In this document: piece after piece, positions 54,192-64,000 of the stretch | Layout: each line of letters begins with the position of its first letter | Position numbering within the stretch: the first letter of the stretch is position 1 | Source of the DNA: Bacidia rubella | Lineage: Eukaryota; Ascomycota; Lecanoromycetes; Lecanorales; Ramalinaceae | DNA length: 64,000 nucleotides | NCBI GenBank assembly: GCA_032158265.1 | Contig: JAVTIF010000009.1 | Coordinates: 620,001 to 684,000 of the forward strand | Direction: 5' to 3' | Translations under genes and position numbers: made by a program | Notes under the pieces: model-generated | What the model saw: only the letters and a program-made list of their open reading frames with translations | The model's database searches: none | What the model was told of the DNA's origin: nothing

Positions 54192-55506
54192 ATGCACATC
54201 TACGCATGGCCTTGGGCGCTATCACTCTTGATTAGCACTGCATTTGCAACTCCTGTCAATTCCAAAAGCTCCAAGTCCGCTTTCACTGTTACCCAGTCCG
54301 CCAGGAAAGGGTTCATAAAGCCTGGCCCAGTCGCACTAGCAGCGTTATACAAGAAGTACAACAAGCAAGTTCCCGCTCAAGTGAAAGCCGCAGCAAGTAG
54401 GGGCACAGTCCCAGCTACTCCGGAAGAATATGACAGCGAATACTTGTCCCCTGTGACGATTGGTGGCCAGACATTGAATCTCAACGTTGATACCGGTTCA
54501 TCTGATCTGTAAGTTTACTGAAGCTATGACGTCGTTCGAAGGCTCTGTCTCATACCAGACCGCACAGTTGGGTCTTTTCGTCACAACTTGCAGATACCTT
54601 ACAAGATGGCCATTCAGTGTACAATCCACAGGCATCAAGGAGCTCCCGCCTCCTCCAAGGCGAGTCATGGACGATCTTATATGGTGACGGCAGCGAAGCA
54701 GAAGGCAATGTCTACCTGGATACCGTCAACGTTGGTGCCACGACAGCGACTAGCCAAGCAGTGGAGGCTGCTCAATCAGTCTCACGTTCATTCGAGCAAG
54801 ACATCGATAGCGACGGTCTCCTCGGCCTGGCCTTCGACATGGTCAATCAAGTCACCCCAGATCGACAAAAGACCTTCTTCACCAATGTCAGAAGCAGTCT
54901 CAACAAACCGGTCTTCACAGCTGATCTTCGAAAAGGCAGACCTGGATCCTACGACTTCGGCTTCGTGGACGACAGCAAACACACTGGCAAAGTTACCTAT
55001 ATGACCGTCAAGGCCGACAAAGGGTTCTGGGGCTTCACCTGCAATGGTTTTGCAGTAGGCAGTGGGGCTTTCCTTTTCACCGCAATCGACTCAATCATGG
55101 ATACCGGTACTTCGCTCATCTTACTTCCACCCTATGTGGTCAATGCGTATTACAAGCAGGTGGATAGCGCGGTTTACTCCAAGGAGCAAGGGGGCTGGAC
55201 CATGCCTTGCACGGAATCCCCGCCAAGCATATCTCTGGGTTTCGGTTCATACAGGGCTGTTGTGCCTGGCTCATTCATTAATTATGGACCTGTGGAGTCA
55301 GGTAATACGTGTACGTGGCCCTTGGAAGACGTTTCGCGATACCCCTCGCTTTGCTAATAGGGTTCTTAGTATGCTATGGGGGTATACAGGAGAACGACGG
55401 TATCGGCTTTTCAATCTTCGGCGATGTTTTTATCAAATCGCAATTTGTGGTTTTTGATGCACGAGGTCCACGGCTGGGTCTTGCTCCTAAGATGGTACAG
55501 TCATGA
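54192..55506 (+). CDS. Secreted pepsin-type aspartic protease
   Basis: Three exons (54192-54508, 54568-55301, 55370-55506) give 395 residues. Signal peptide at residues 1 to about 20 (MHIYAWPWALSLLISTAFAT), then a propeptide to about 75. Both catalytic motifs are intact: NVDTGSSDLWVFSS (split by intron 1 inside the Leu codon) and IMDTGTSLILLP. The flap Tyr lies in WTILYGDGSEAEG. The end GDVFIKSQFVVFD and RGPRLGLAPK is complete. The layout matches fungal aspergillopepsin/penicillopepsin A1-family proteases, which digest external protein at acidic pH. There is no C-terminal GPI signal, so it should be released. Two Cys near the C-terminus (MPCTE and VCYGG) fit the usual disulfide. Confidence 0.93.
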
Positions 55507-56193
55507 CAAGGCAACGGATAGTGGACGTGAGACAAGTTGGTTTGGATGATCAGAGGATAGACGCGAAGGAGGCATCCAGCGAAACAGAACGAGCAATACG
55601 GCATTAGAATCATCTTCAACGTGGATATACAGTGAAGCAATGTCAACCCTCTTCAACGTACTACTAAATGAGGCTTAAGGGCCTCAATTTCTTCTGAGAA
55701 GAAGGTTCGTCCGCTACGGCATCCTTCACGATCCTCCTGCATCCTTCTGCGCCCATCCGACTAGCGCCGCAGGATGCAGATTCCCAGATTCCTTTATCGG
55801 ACTTTCGGTTCCAGAACTTCGCGATCATGTGCCCAACATGCGCATCGCATATGCATCGAAGCCCCAGAAATATACCAGGATGTCCCCTCTACTCAAGGAA
55901 CCTCCTCGCTCATCTCCTGCAAAGCCCACACTATGTCTGTGACTAACGCGCCCCCGTTCCCGTACCAAGCGTAGCTTCAATCCATGGCTTGCTTCCTTGA
56001 GGCACTGGATCGAAGTAGTATCCGCGACGACGGTTTTGCCTTTCTGCGCTTCTTGTCTGAGAAGGTAGGAGGAAGCATTTATGCCTCTTCGAGAATGAAA
56101 GAGTGTCTACCGTCGAATGCACTGATCCTTCGTCGCCAACTACTGTTCCATCGCCGTAGAATGCTCGCCGAGCTAGGCCGACATGTCTCATCT
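55507..56193. other. Convergent 3' intergenic region
   Basis: 690 bases between the protease and YPI1 stops. Nothing recognisable. Confidence 0.5.
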
Positions 56194-56851
56194 TCATGAC
56201 TTGACTTCCATTGTAGTGGTGCTGCCGCCGCCGCCCTTCGACTTTGGCATCTTTTCGTAGGCGTTTCTGCCCTTCTTCTTGCTTTTGCTCCTCTCTTTCA
56301 CTGCGTCGTGGTCGTGGCTGCTACAGCCGTTGTCGCCCTCTGCGTGCGCATGCTCGTGCTCATCGGCGTTGGTGTGCCTCTTCTGCTTCCCCTTTCTCCT
56401 AGCAGCACCGGCCATCCTAGCTCTTCCATCGTCTTTGCTAGACTTCCTTGGTCGACTTTCGCTGTCAGAGTCACTACCGCTAGATTCGTCGCTCTCCGAA
56501 GAAGAGGAGGAGTCTGAAGATGATTCATCTACTCCCTTTGGGCGATGATATATGCAGCATACTATCGCAGAATTGTCAGCCTTCTGCGCTTGATCAATGA
56601 CCGTGAAATGAAAACTTAGGAGCCCTGAGAATGAGGCGGATAGAGACGCTTGAAAGCGTTGGGAGGGGGGCATGAATACCTTTCGACTTCTTCCTTCCTA
56701 AACCTTCATTATCGACTACATCTTCTGCCCACTGTAATCTTGGCCTTCTTCTTTCTTGCGTAGGTTGTGCGGTAGCTCGAAGACGGAGGACTGGCGTGGA
56801 GGTCTGCGTTTGCGTACGACTGCCTGGGGCGAGACGAGCGTGTTCAGGCAT
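56194..56851 (-). CDS. YPI1: Type 1 phosphatase regulator YPI1 (inhibitor-3 homologue)
   Basis: Two exons (56680-56851, 56194-56561; intron 118 bases) give 179 residues. The conserved core is made at the splice: RRPRLQWAEDVVDNEGLGRK then KSKVCCIYHRPKGVDESSSD. The V/L-x-W motif (LQW) and the KVCCIYH block are the PP1-contact elements of the inhibitor-3 family. An acidic Ser-rich stretch and a His-rich stretch (NADEHEHAHAEGDNGCSSHD) follow, then a basic tail. In yeast Ypi1 binds Glc7 and Sds22 and promotes PP1 nuclear function and assembly. The N-terminus (MPEHARLAPGSRTQTQTS) is disordered as usual. Confidence 0.92.
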
Positions 56852-57577
56852 GTTGAGGGATTGTGTGAATATGTTTTACTTTGTAGTTCTAAGCATGTTG
56901 GGAGCCACAGCGACTAATTATCCTAGATGAAAGACTGGTCAACGTATAATGATCGTGTTTGTAATCTTTTGATAGAAAATTGTTTCCAGAGATATTCATT
57001 GACGTGGGTGAAGTAATTGGTGGGTGTCCGGATTGACCCCTGAGCTTCATCAGCCGCTAAAGCCTCGATAGAATGGTGGAAAGTAAACGAGTGTCTACGA
57101 GTATCATATGGAATTTTCGTTGATATCAAATTCGCATTTGGCATGCATAGTCTAGAGTTAGTCTGGCAAGTAGTCCCTGCCCTCTAAGAATTCACATTGC
57201 CCTCCAGACTGGCCTTCTCGTTCATACAACATCCCCTACACTGATACTCTTGGAAGAGGATCCCAAATCTTCCTTCCAACTTCGCTCTGTGACAATCGTT
57301 GGATCTCCTTGCTGACTTTAGCACTACCTCTGTGTGTAGAGATTCCTATCGGTGTTTGATTTTGTCGGTGAAGTAGGAAGATCAGCCCAGCAAAGATGCA
57401 TACGTCTTGCACGTCGCCTGGAGAAGCATCTCCTTGGTCAATAGGGTGCCTACATCGATGAGGTCCTGGCCATTGCTCGTTTGAGAGAATGCTGACATGC
57501 ATATAGGTGGAGAGAGGCGATTTGACTTGTAAACAGGTCGCCTAAAAGGCTTTGGTTTTGCAGTGACGGTTCTGGTC
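56852..57577. other. Intergenic region, 725 bases
   Basis: Between two minus-strand genes. The minus-strand ORF at 57236-57502 has no recognisable features and I leave it unannotated. Confidence 0.5.
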
Positions 57578-59829
57578 TCATTTTCGTTGTCTCTTTGAGC
57601 TTTTGTTGCTGACAGTGCTCATCACGCTGGCGCTTCGCTTACGCTGGCCCCTCGACTTTGTGGATGTACCGTCTCCTTCATCAGCTTCGGGCACCTCTAC
57701 ATCACCTTCAGCTTCTGCATCTGCCTCTGCCTCATCCTTATTGTCCTCGTCTGCCACATCTCCTTCATCTTCTTGCGCTTCCTCGTCTTCTGCATCACTT
57801 CCATCAGCTGCTCCACCATGGTGGATGGCAGTCTCCTCCTCTTCATTATCTTCATCATCCTCTTCCTCCTCCTCTCCTATACCATTTCCATCGGTTTGTT
57901 CTTCAACATCTACCGCATTTTCTTCATCTCCCTCCGCACTCACGTCCGAGCCTTCCGCATCTTGGTCCGCCTCTTCCTCTTGGTCACCGCCAATCCCATT
58001 AACGCCTTCTTCCTCATCGTCATCTTCCTCATCTGCTTCGTCTTCTTCTGCATCAAGCTTAGTCTCGTCCTCTTCTGCATTTTCCATCTTTGCATCCCCC
58101 TGCTCATCCTCGCTATCAGCTTTTTCATTCCGCCCTTGATCTTCCGCGTTGTCATCAGCCTCTCCTTCAGCGTCGGCGTCTTCGGTCTGAGGTGCTGGCT
58201 GATCAAGATGGCCATCAGATGTAGTGCCATTGGCTAGCGCCTTCTGATGTTCCCAGACTTTGATCTCTCCCTCTACCTTCTCCCTGAGTTTCCGCACCTC
58301 GACAAGTGTTTTGACTCCCTCCACAAGACGCTCATACTCTGTAACTACTTTGGCAGTAGGCATTGAAAGTCTGGGAGGTATCCCCAACTCGCTTAGGGCG
58401 TCATTGATCCTTTGTGTTTGAACTGTAGACTTTGCTTGAGAAGCCTTAAGGATTCGCTCGGACCGGAACTGCACCCCTGAAGTGAGGCGCTCCTGAGGAT
58501 AAGAGACTCCAAATTTAGCCCGATCAGCATGCGTAAGAGGGCGGTGTTGCGGAGTCGAATGAGACTGGCGCTTGTCCAGTGTTGCTGAAGCACTGCCAAT
58601 AGAGCCGCGTTGGGCTCTGCCATCTGCCATGTTCTGACTGTTGGCGTTGTCGGTATCGATTTGACCGAGCGCAGAGCGACGCTTCTCCTTCCGCTCGGCC
58701 TCTCTCATCCTAGTCTGCTGCATCATGCTTTGCATCAGTTGATGCAGTCCTTGAGAAGACTGATACACAGTGGTTGAGGCGTGCGCTGCAGTGGGATTGA
58801 TGGGTCGAGGGGCTTCGAGTCGTTCATAGAGAGATTTGCGGTCCTGGTACAGCTTCTCTTGGTTGATCACTATTCGAGAGAGCTCTTTCAGCAGCAGCTC
58901 TTCTTCGTGCGCTTCTTCTGGGGAGCGTTGGAACAGCCTCTCGGCGTACTGTTTTCGAGTTGTTTCGCGCTTGGGTTCGTATTTTGTCATCTTCTCGTGC
59001 GTATCAAACTCGGTGGGGTTCATGCTTGATAGGGGCGTTCGTAAAGTCATGCATTTTGCAGCCACTGTATAATATCGAGCTTTTAAGTCTTCGGTGGTCC
59101 TAGCCTTCCCTTGCACGCTGACCTGGTCAACCTCCATTGCGTCTGTGGCTTGTTCTGTTGAAGCTCTAGAAGGCTTGTAGTCGTACCGGTCTCCTATTAC
59201 AACCCACCGCAAATCAAATTCAATTGCAAGATCCATGAGATAGTCTGTCTCTTCTTTACTCCAGTCATCCTCCTTCAGGTGGGTCTCATACTCTTCGTCA
59301 GAATACCGTGGTCGAGGAATCTTCACGTTCCACTTTGCTGCACGAGAGTCTTCCATACCCGAAGCTGCCTTGTCATCCGTATCCATCTCTGAAGCAGCGT
59401 TCGAGTCCGCCGGAGTAACTGGCAGCCCAGTTGCATTAGTCGTAGCCTCCCCTTCTCTTCTCCAATGGCGCAGTATCAAACCGTCTTTCCGAGCAGAGTT
59501 CATGAATGGTATTTGCTCCCTGTAAGTCTTGATTAGCAAAGAGTCTTATGAGGGCCCTGGAGTCGTACCATCGTCGAGGCTTGAATGGAAGTTTAGGCTT
59601 CTGTTTAAATTTAGGTGCGACGATGGATATGGGGGGTGCGCCCTCAAAGTTCAGGTCCAGTACTTCACGGGCCATGCCACCTATTCAGTTAGCATCGTGT
59701 TCTCACGACTATGGTTGAGGCACACTCACTGGGACCCCTCACTTTCGGTTTGGGTGCTTTGGAAGGAGTGGGCTTTGGAGGGACTGCGGAGGGCAACCCC
59801 ATCATGTCGCGAGCATCCGAGCCCATCAT
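57578..59829 (-). CDS. SWC4: SWR1/NuA4 complex subunit SWC4 (DMAP1 homologue)
   Basis: Three exons (59730-59829, 59569-59680, 57578-59519) give 717 residues. N-terminus MMGSDARDMMGLPS and MAREVLDLNFEGAPPI, then FKPRRW joined by the splice to EQIPFMNSARKDGLILRHWR. The SANT-like region at about 150-190 reads PRYSDEEYETHLKEDDWSKE and TDYLMDLAIEFDLRWVVIGD. The DMAP1 coiled region is at about 240-300 (KQYAERLFQRSPEEAHEEELL), with IPPRLSMPTAKVVTEYERLV at about 470. The C-terminal 190 residues are almost all Glu, Asp, Ala and Gly, ending in a basic tail KSRGQRKRSASVMSTVSNKS. SWC4 is shared by the H2A.Z-exchanging SWR1 complex and the NuA4 acetyltransferase. The acidic tail is far longer than in yeast and fits a histone-binding patch. 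Confidence 0.92.
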
Positions 59830-60037
59830 CTTGGCTGGCGACAGAGGAAATGCTTAGGGGAAGGAGGGATGAAGCTGATCAGGGCGTAGTATTGCTCAAG
59901 GTTGAATAACATTTGTCGCACGCGGCGGTGATTGTCGGCGTTTGGCGGAGACAGCGAGCCCCTGTCAAAAAGTTTTGGGTGCTCACTTTCTGGCTGCGTG
60001 TCACACATGAACATCTACAATTGCATGAAGGTCAGAA

Positions 60038-60877
60038 ATGGAGGCTTTCCAACAGACGTTCTCGCAACCATACATTGTATTTAGAGTATTGCTGTTTGTG
60101 CTTTGGATGTTGCCTGCGCAAGCGTTGTATTTCTACATTGATCCGTCTCAAGCCCAGCCCAAATGTTTCTACGAAGAACTCCCTAAAGATACGTTGGTTG
60201 TTGGTGAGATACTATCCTACTCAATTACCCTCTTGTGACTCGGTCAGTCACTGATTTTTGGTGCCAGGCCACTACACCGCGTTACAAGCTCCGCAAAGCA
60301 ACCCAAATACCTACGCTACCAACCCTGACCTACAAATCTCTGTCACTGTGGACGAAGTTTTTGACAATGATCACCGAGTAGTCAACAGCAAAGGATCGCA
60401 CACTGGGAAGTTTACGTTCACTGCTGCAGACTCCGGTGACCACCGAATCTGCTTCCACACCTCTGGCGCCCACTCAGGGGGGTGGCTATCTGGAGGCCAA
60501 AACAATGGAGCTGTGAAGCTTTCACTGGATCTGGCTGTTGGAGAGACGAACTCGATCAAAAGCGGCGATGAGAGCAAAATTGGTGAACTGGCACAAAAAG
60601 TGAAGGATCTGAATGGCAGATTGGCAGACATTCGGAGAGAACAGGTTTTCCAGAGGGTAGGACCCCATGATTGACTATGCCTATCCATTGGAGGAAACAG
60701 TATACTAATGACTCTGTCATCCTACAGGAGCGAGAAGCAGAGTTTCGAGATATGTCAGAACATACTAACGCAAGGGTGGTCAGATGGACGCTGTTACAGT
60801 TGGTCGTACTTGGAATTACTTGTGCTTGGCAGCTATCGCATCTCAGGGCTTTCTTTATCAAGCAAAAACTAACGTAA
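60038..60877 (+). CDS. p24 family cargo receptor (ERP-type)
   Basis: Three exons (60038-60203, 60268-60656, 60728-60877) give 234 residues. Signal peptide about 1-30 (RVLLFVLWMLPAQALYFYID). The GOLD domain has Cys in KCFYEELPKDTLVVG and CFHTSG, the expected disulfide pair. A coiled coil follows (KIGELAQKVKDLNGRLADIR and EREAEFRDMSEHTNARVV), then one transmembrane helix (LLQLVVLGITCAWQLSHLRAFF) and a short cytosolic tail FFIKQKLT with the FF motif that binds COPII. p24 proteins cycle between ER and Golgi and select GPI-anchored and other cargo. Erp1/Erp5/Erp6-like is likely; the exact paralogue is not fixed. Confidence 0.92.
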
Positions 60878-63800
60878 AGCTAAAAGGCTGTTCAGCAAGT
60901 CAAGCTCTATATATCAAAACAACAGAGTTAAAATCAAACTCCTGTTACTGAGCAGTGCCTATATGGACATGTAATTTCTTGCTTGTGTCCTGCAGCAACA
61001 TGTGCCAATCTTGCTAAGCTCTGCGCTTTTTCCGTCCATGTTGCTGCTTTTGCTTCTCCGAGGTTTTTGAAGTCATTGCTATTGTATGGCAGTGGCTATG
61101 TTGCAGGGGGCTTGACTTGTCATGCACTTAGCATGACTATCTATAGTCTGTTTGTGTGCTGTGATTTCGAACGTTTTCTTGCAAGAAATTTCCTTCTTGT
61201 AAAACAACTTGCATGTTGATAACCACATTTCCTTTGGAGGATGCTTGTGTAGGGCAGCTATTGACAAGCCTACGCATTTTGAGGCCGGAGCGCACAGCGG
61301 GTGAGGAGATTTATCTGGCATCCCTTGGTAAGATAACAAGGTGTTGAGGATCTGAGAGCAAATTTTACCGCTGTGCAGCCTAGAGTCTAAATGTTGTCTT
61401 GGAGCATTTATTTTCTAGCTTTCCATTTAGCCATTAAGTTTGAGCAGATTGACACTGCGGCGTACACAGTAAACATGCTACTACGAAGAAGTATGGCGGC
61501 TTGAGCAAGAAAATATATGCTAGCTGTATGATGGCACGCTGAGGTGAAACTTTTCTTCAAGTTAATTAACGAAGCGCTCACGAGAGTCCATTTGTATACG
61601 CTCCCATGTATACTGTCAGCCAGTCAAATTGACCAACTCAAAGCTTGGGGGCGTGGGCAAATATGACTTATTTTAGGTAAGACAAGACTAGCTAGCAGAC
61701 AACCGAGCAGGTATACAAACAGATTCGTGACACAATTACAGAAGGTAAAGTTGCGATATTTTGCTTGGGCAGATCCTCCCCATTCGGTGGCAGTTGTCAT
61801 GCGGTGTGCTTCGAGAGAAATGTGGTTTGCATGCAACGAAAATATCATACGAATGACCGGAAGAAAAGCTTACAGTTGTAACATTTATTTCTACTGATGA
61901 GAACATATCTGATGAGGCTCAAAAGAGCGTGAGAATGAAAGGGCATATATCGTCGGACGAGATGGGGCGCTGCAAAAACGAAGTTGTTGAGATCGCAGCT
62001 CGTGAGCGATGACATCTGATCTGACGTACACAAGGGAAAAAGTCGATTCAAGTATCCGCCAGGATTGTTGGGCGGTTACTGGACAGCATATTCTTACAAT
62101 GAAGCATCTTCACTCGAAGTAGCTGCATAACGGGTGGATCAGATCCTTGTCTAACTTCTCTTGAAGTCACTCGTCCAGGATACAGATCAACCCATCCTGC
62201 AAACCCCTGCAGTACGTGTGCAGAGTGGCATGATGAATTGGGCGTCAACAGATTGTCAATAATGTTAGTTTACCTCAGGTATAGACATCCAGTTCAGTTT
62301 CGACTCGGTCATCCAGCCCATTGCAAGCTCTCCAAAGGTTTCAGGATGAACCACAGCGCTGGACCGTACGAAATCCGGCTCCTCATGTCAAAGGATCCGA
62401 ATCGTCACACTAATAAAGACTAGCATGGTACCATATATGGCCAAGGTCATAGGCATGGGTGCTGACAGACCACGCTAACGATGCCTGGCGCTTGCACATA
62501 GGCACAGCTTGGACGATATGCTGAAATTTCATGGACTATGAATGGAGGGATGTGGTGGTGTGGCAGCACAGCGCTTAGGCAAATTTGGTGCCTGTCCATA
62601 GCCGAGCAGTAGCAAACTAGCAACCCAGCCCAATCGAGGCATTAGCGGCTTTTAGCGTCAGGAGCGCCATGATAATTTGCCTTGCCACACTGCAGCCGTC
62701 TACCGCCTTGCAGCTCGCTAACCGCCGACCCCAGACCAACGCCCGATCCATGTTCATTATCGCATGAGTGGCTCGGCCTTGCATCACGTCAGGTCACGCT
62801 GACGACACGACGCCAGCTGCGGGGGGCGCTTCCTATTCCCAAATCGCATTCTCCGTGCCTTGTATTCACTTGATCTGTACTCTGTCCTAGCGTTTGGATT
62901 TTTGCTGGAGCGTTGGAATCACCGGCAGTTCTAGTGACCTGAGCAAGAATTTGCCCCTATTGGCTGCTGCGACACTCGGTATGGCCTGCTAACAGCCGGG
63001 AAAAACAGGCGCGGTATCTAAGTGTGTTTCGGCAGCAATGATGTTTGCTCGTTACCAACAGCTAATTGACCAGAGCGGCGTAGCACGACTTTGCAAGCGA
63101 GCAGGAACACGAACCGCACTTAGAATCGTGGTCAATTTGCAGCGAGATGGTGAGACAGAGGCAGCAGTAATGCTCTCATGTTGGTTAGATCCCTTGGGAT
63201 CTCGTGAGCTGCATCGTTGGACCTTTCGAGGCGGGCTGCCTTTGAAACGAGCGAAAGCCCCTGCAACAACGAGCAAGGCGCGGAATTGATTCGCTCGATC
63301 GACCCGCGATGACCGCGGTAGTCTGGGTAGTCTGGGTAGTCTGCTGTCAAAGACTGCTAGCTTCTTAGCGCGGCATTGGTATGTCGCACATTGGCCCGTT
63401 GCAGCGAGTGATGGCCAAAGCTCCGCATGGCCTGCGACTTCTGCCGTCTTGCGTCTGTTTCGACAATATGACCGTTGTTTGGGAGCTACCGATGTTGTGG
63501 TAGGATCTATCCCCAAATTGAACGGTCTGGTTCATTTGATAGCCAGCATTGCACAGCCCTGCAGTGCTACTTTATGCATCTCGTTTGGAGATCCTTGTCA
63601 GAAGTGCTGAAGCACGGCGTAAGCGCTTGTTGTTTTGGCTTTTGGACAGTCAGTCGGTAGGAGCGCTGAATGTGGGTTGAGGCACAGAAACGTGACACCA
63701 ATCAGTTGCTAGTCTATTCCTTCTACTATTTTGGCGTAAAGTTGAATCGCAGGCTTTCGCAGCGAGATGACTAGAGTAGTAGGGTCTAGGAGAAAAGCCA

Positions 63801-64000
63801 ACCAGGGGCCAATGAAACACCTACAACGTAACTGTCTGCCCCGCTTCCCACCACCCCAAAGCCCAAAAGTCAAAAAGAAAACAATCGCAGTGCCGAGAGA
63901 TTATGGATGAGAAGGGCGTCTAAAGGGGCAGCCTCCACCACCTTCACAGCCGCCCATGCTCACCCAATACTCCCATCATCAATCATCCTGGCCGGCGTCC
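60878..64000. other. 3.1 kb without recognised gene
   Basis: No complete gene seen. Left part is AT-rich with short random ORFs. The part from about 62500 is more GC-rich and contains a 9-bp tandem repeat at 63318-63344 and a purine-rich patch at about 63860-63900. An ATG at 63960 opens a frame that runs to the window edge (15 codons) and could be a gene start, but is too short to judge. Confidence 0.45.
63318..63344 (+). repeat. 9-bp tandem repeat (gtagtctgg)
   Basis: Two exact head-to-tail copies and a third with one final change, in non-coding sequence. Confidence 0.8.

Noticed and set aside
57603..58237. Long plus-strand ORFs rich in Ser, Leu and His
   Set aside because: They are exact antisense of the acidic repeat tail of SWC4; the composition is explained by the repeat.
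63052..63516. 154-codon minus-strand ORF
   Set aside because: Includes the 9-bp tandem repeat translated as a short peptide repeat; no family resemblance.
1..64000. tRNA, rRNA, CRISPR arrays, transposon ends and long repeats
   Set aside because: I looked for tRNA T-arm-like GGTTCRANYCC, direct-repeat arrays, and transposase or reverse-transcriptase motifs on both strands and saw none; a tRNA or repeat-finding program would be decisive.

Overview
The window reads as nuclear DNA of a filamentous ascomycete (Pezizomycotina). Coding is split by short GT-AG introns, mostly 48-120 nt, with CTAAC/CTAAT-like branch points. The genes have recognisable ascomycete orthologues (NUC-2/PHO81, shugoshin, DAD2, COA1, YPI1, SWC4, ECL1, and the DUF1763, DUF2293 and DUF3072 families) on both strands with no operons. 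The class cannot be fixed from sequence alone. I rebuilt 27 protein-coding gene models by joining exons by eye. For multi-exon models the summed exon length is a multiple of three, except one gene at 31.0-31.7 kb whose 3' frame does not close.

Layout. 0-17 kb: DGAT2 acyltransferase, STK19-family protein, RRM+YTH RNA-binding protein, D-2-hydroxyacid dehydrogenase, MOZART1, CUE-domain protein, DHX35-type helicase, mitochondrial carrier. 17-25 kb: PHO81/NUC-2 phosphate sensor, a single-pass Ser/Thr-rich membrane protein, mitochondrial ribosomal protein uL3m. 25-30 kb: gene-poor flank and a berberine-bridge-type FAD oxidase. 30-39 kb: COA1, a small fungal membrane protein, DUF1763, DUF2293, and a polytopic membrane protein fused to a DXD glycosyltransferase. 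39-42.5 kb: a gene-empty stretch. 42.5-53 kb: ECL1-type factor, shugoshin, DAD2, a basic TPX2-like protein, a MYND protein, a duplicated DUF3072 protein, an F-box-like protein. 54-61 kb: secreted aspartic protease, YPI1, SWC4, p24 cargo receptor. 61-64 kb: no gene recognised.

Functional themes. Most genes are conserved housekeeping loci. Cell division is over-represented: MOZART1 (spindle-pole gamma-tubulin), shugoshin, DAD2 (DASH complex), a possible microtubule-binding TPX2-like protein, and YPI1 (PP1 regulator). SGO1 and DAD2 share a divergent promoter. That promoter and the one upstream of the TPX2-like gene each hold an exact forkhead-type GTAAACAAA. Mitochondrial genes (carrier, uL3m, COA1) are scattered. 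I found no complete new defence or biosynthetic system. The most unusual points are the PHO81 start codon split by an intron, the membrane-glycosyltransferase fusion, the RRM-YTH architecture with an acidic insert, the mitotic cluster with forkhead sites, and a small membrane-protein gene whose reading frame breaks near its 3' end.
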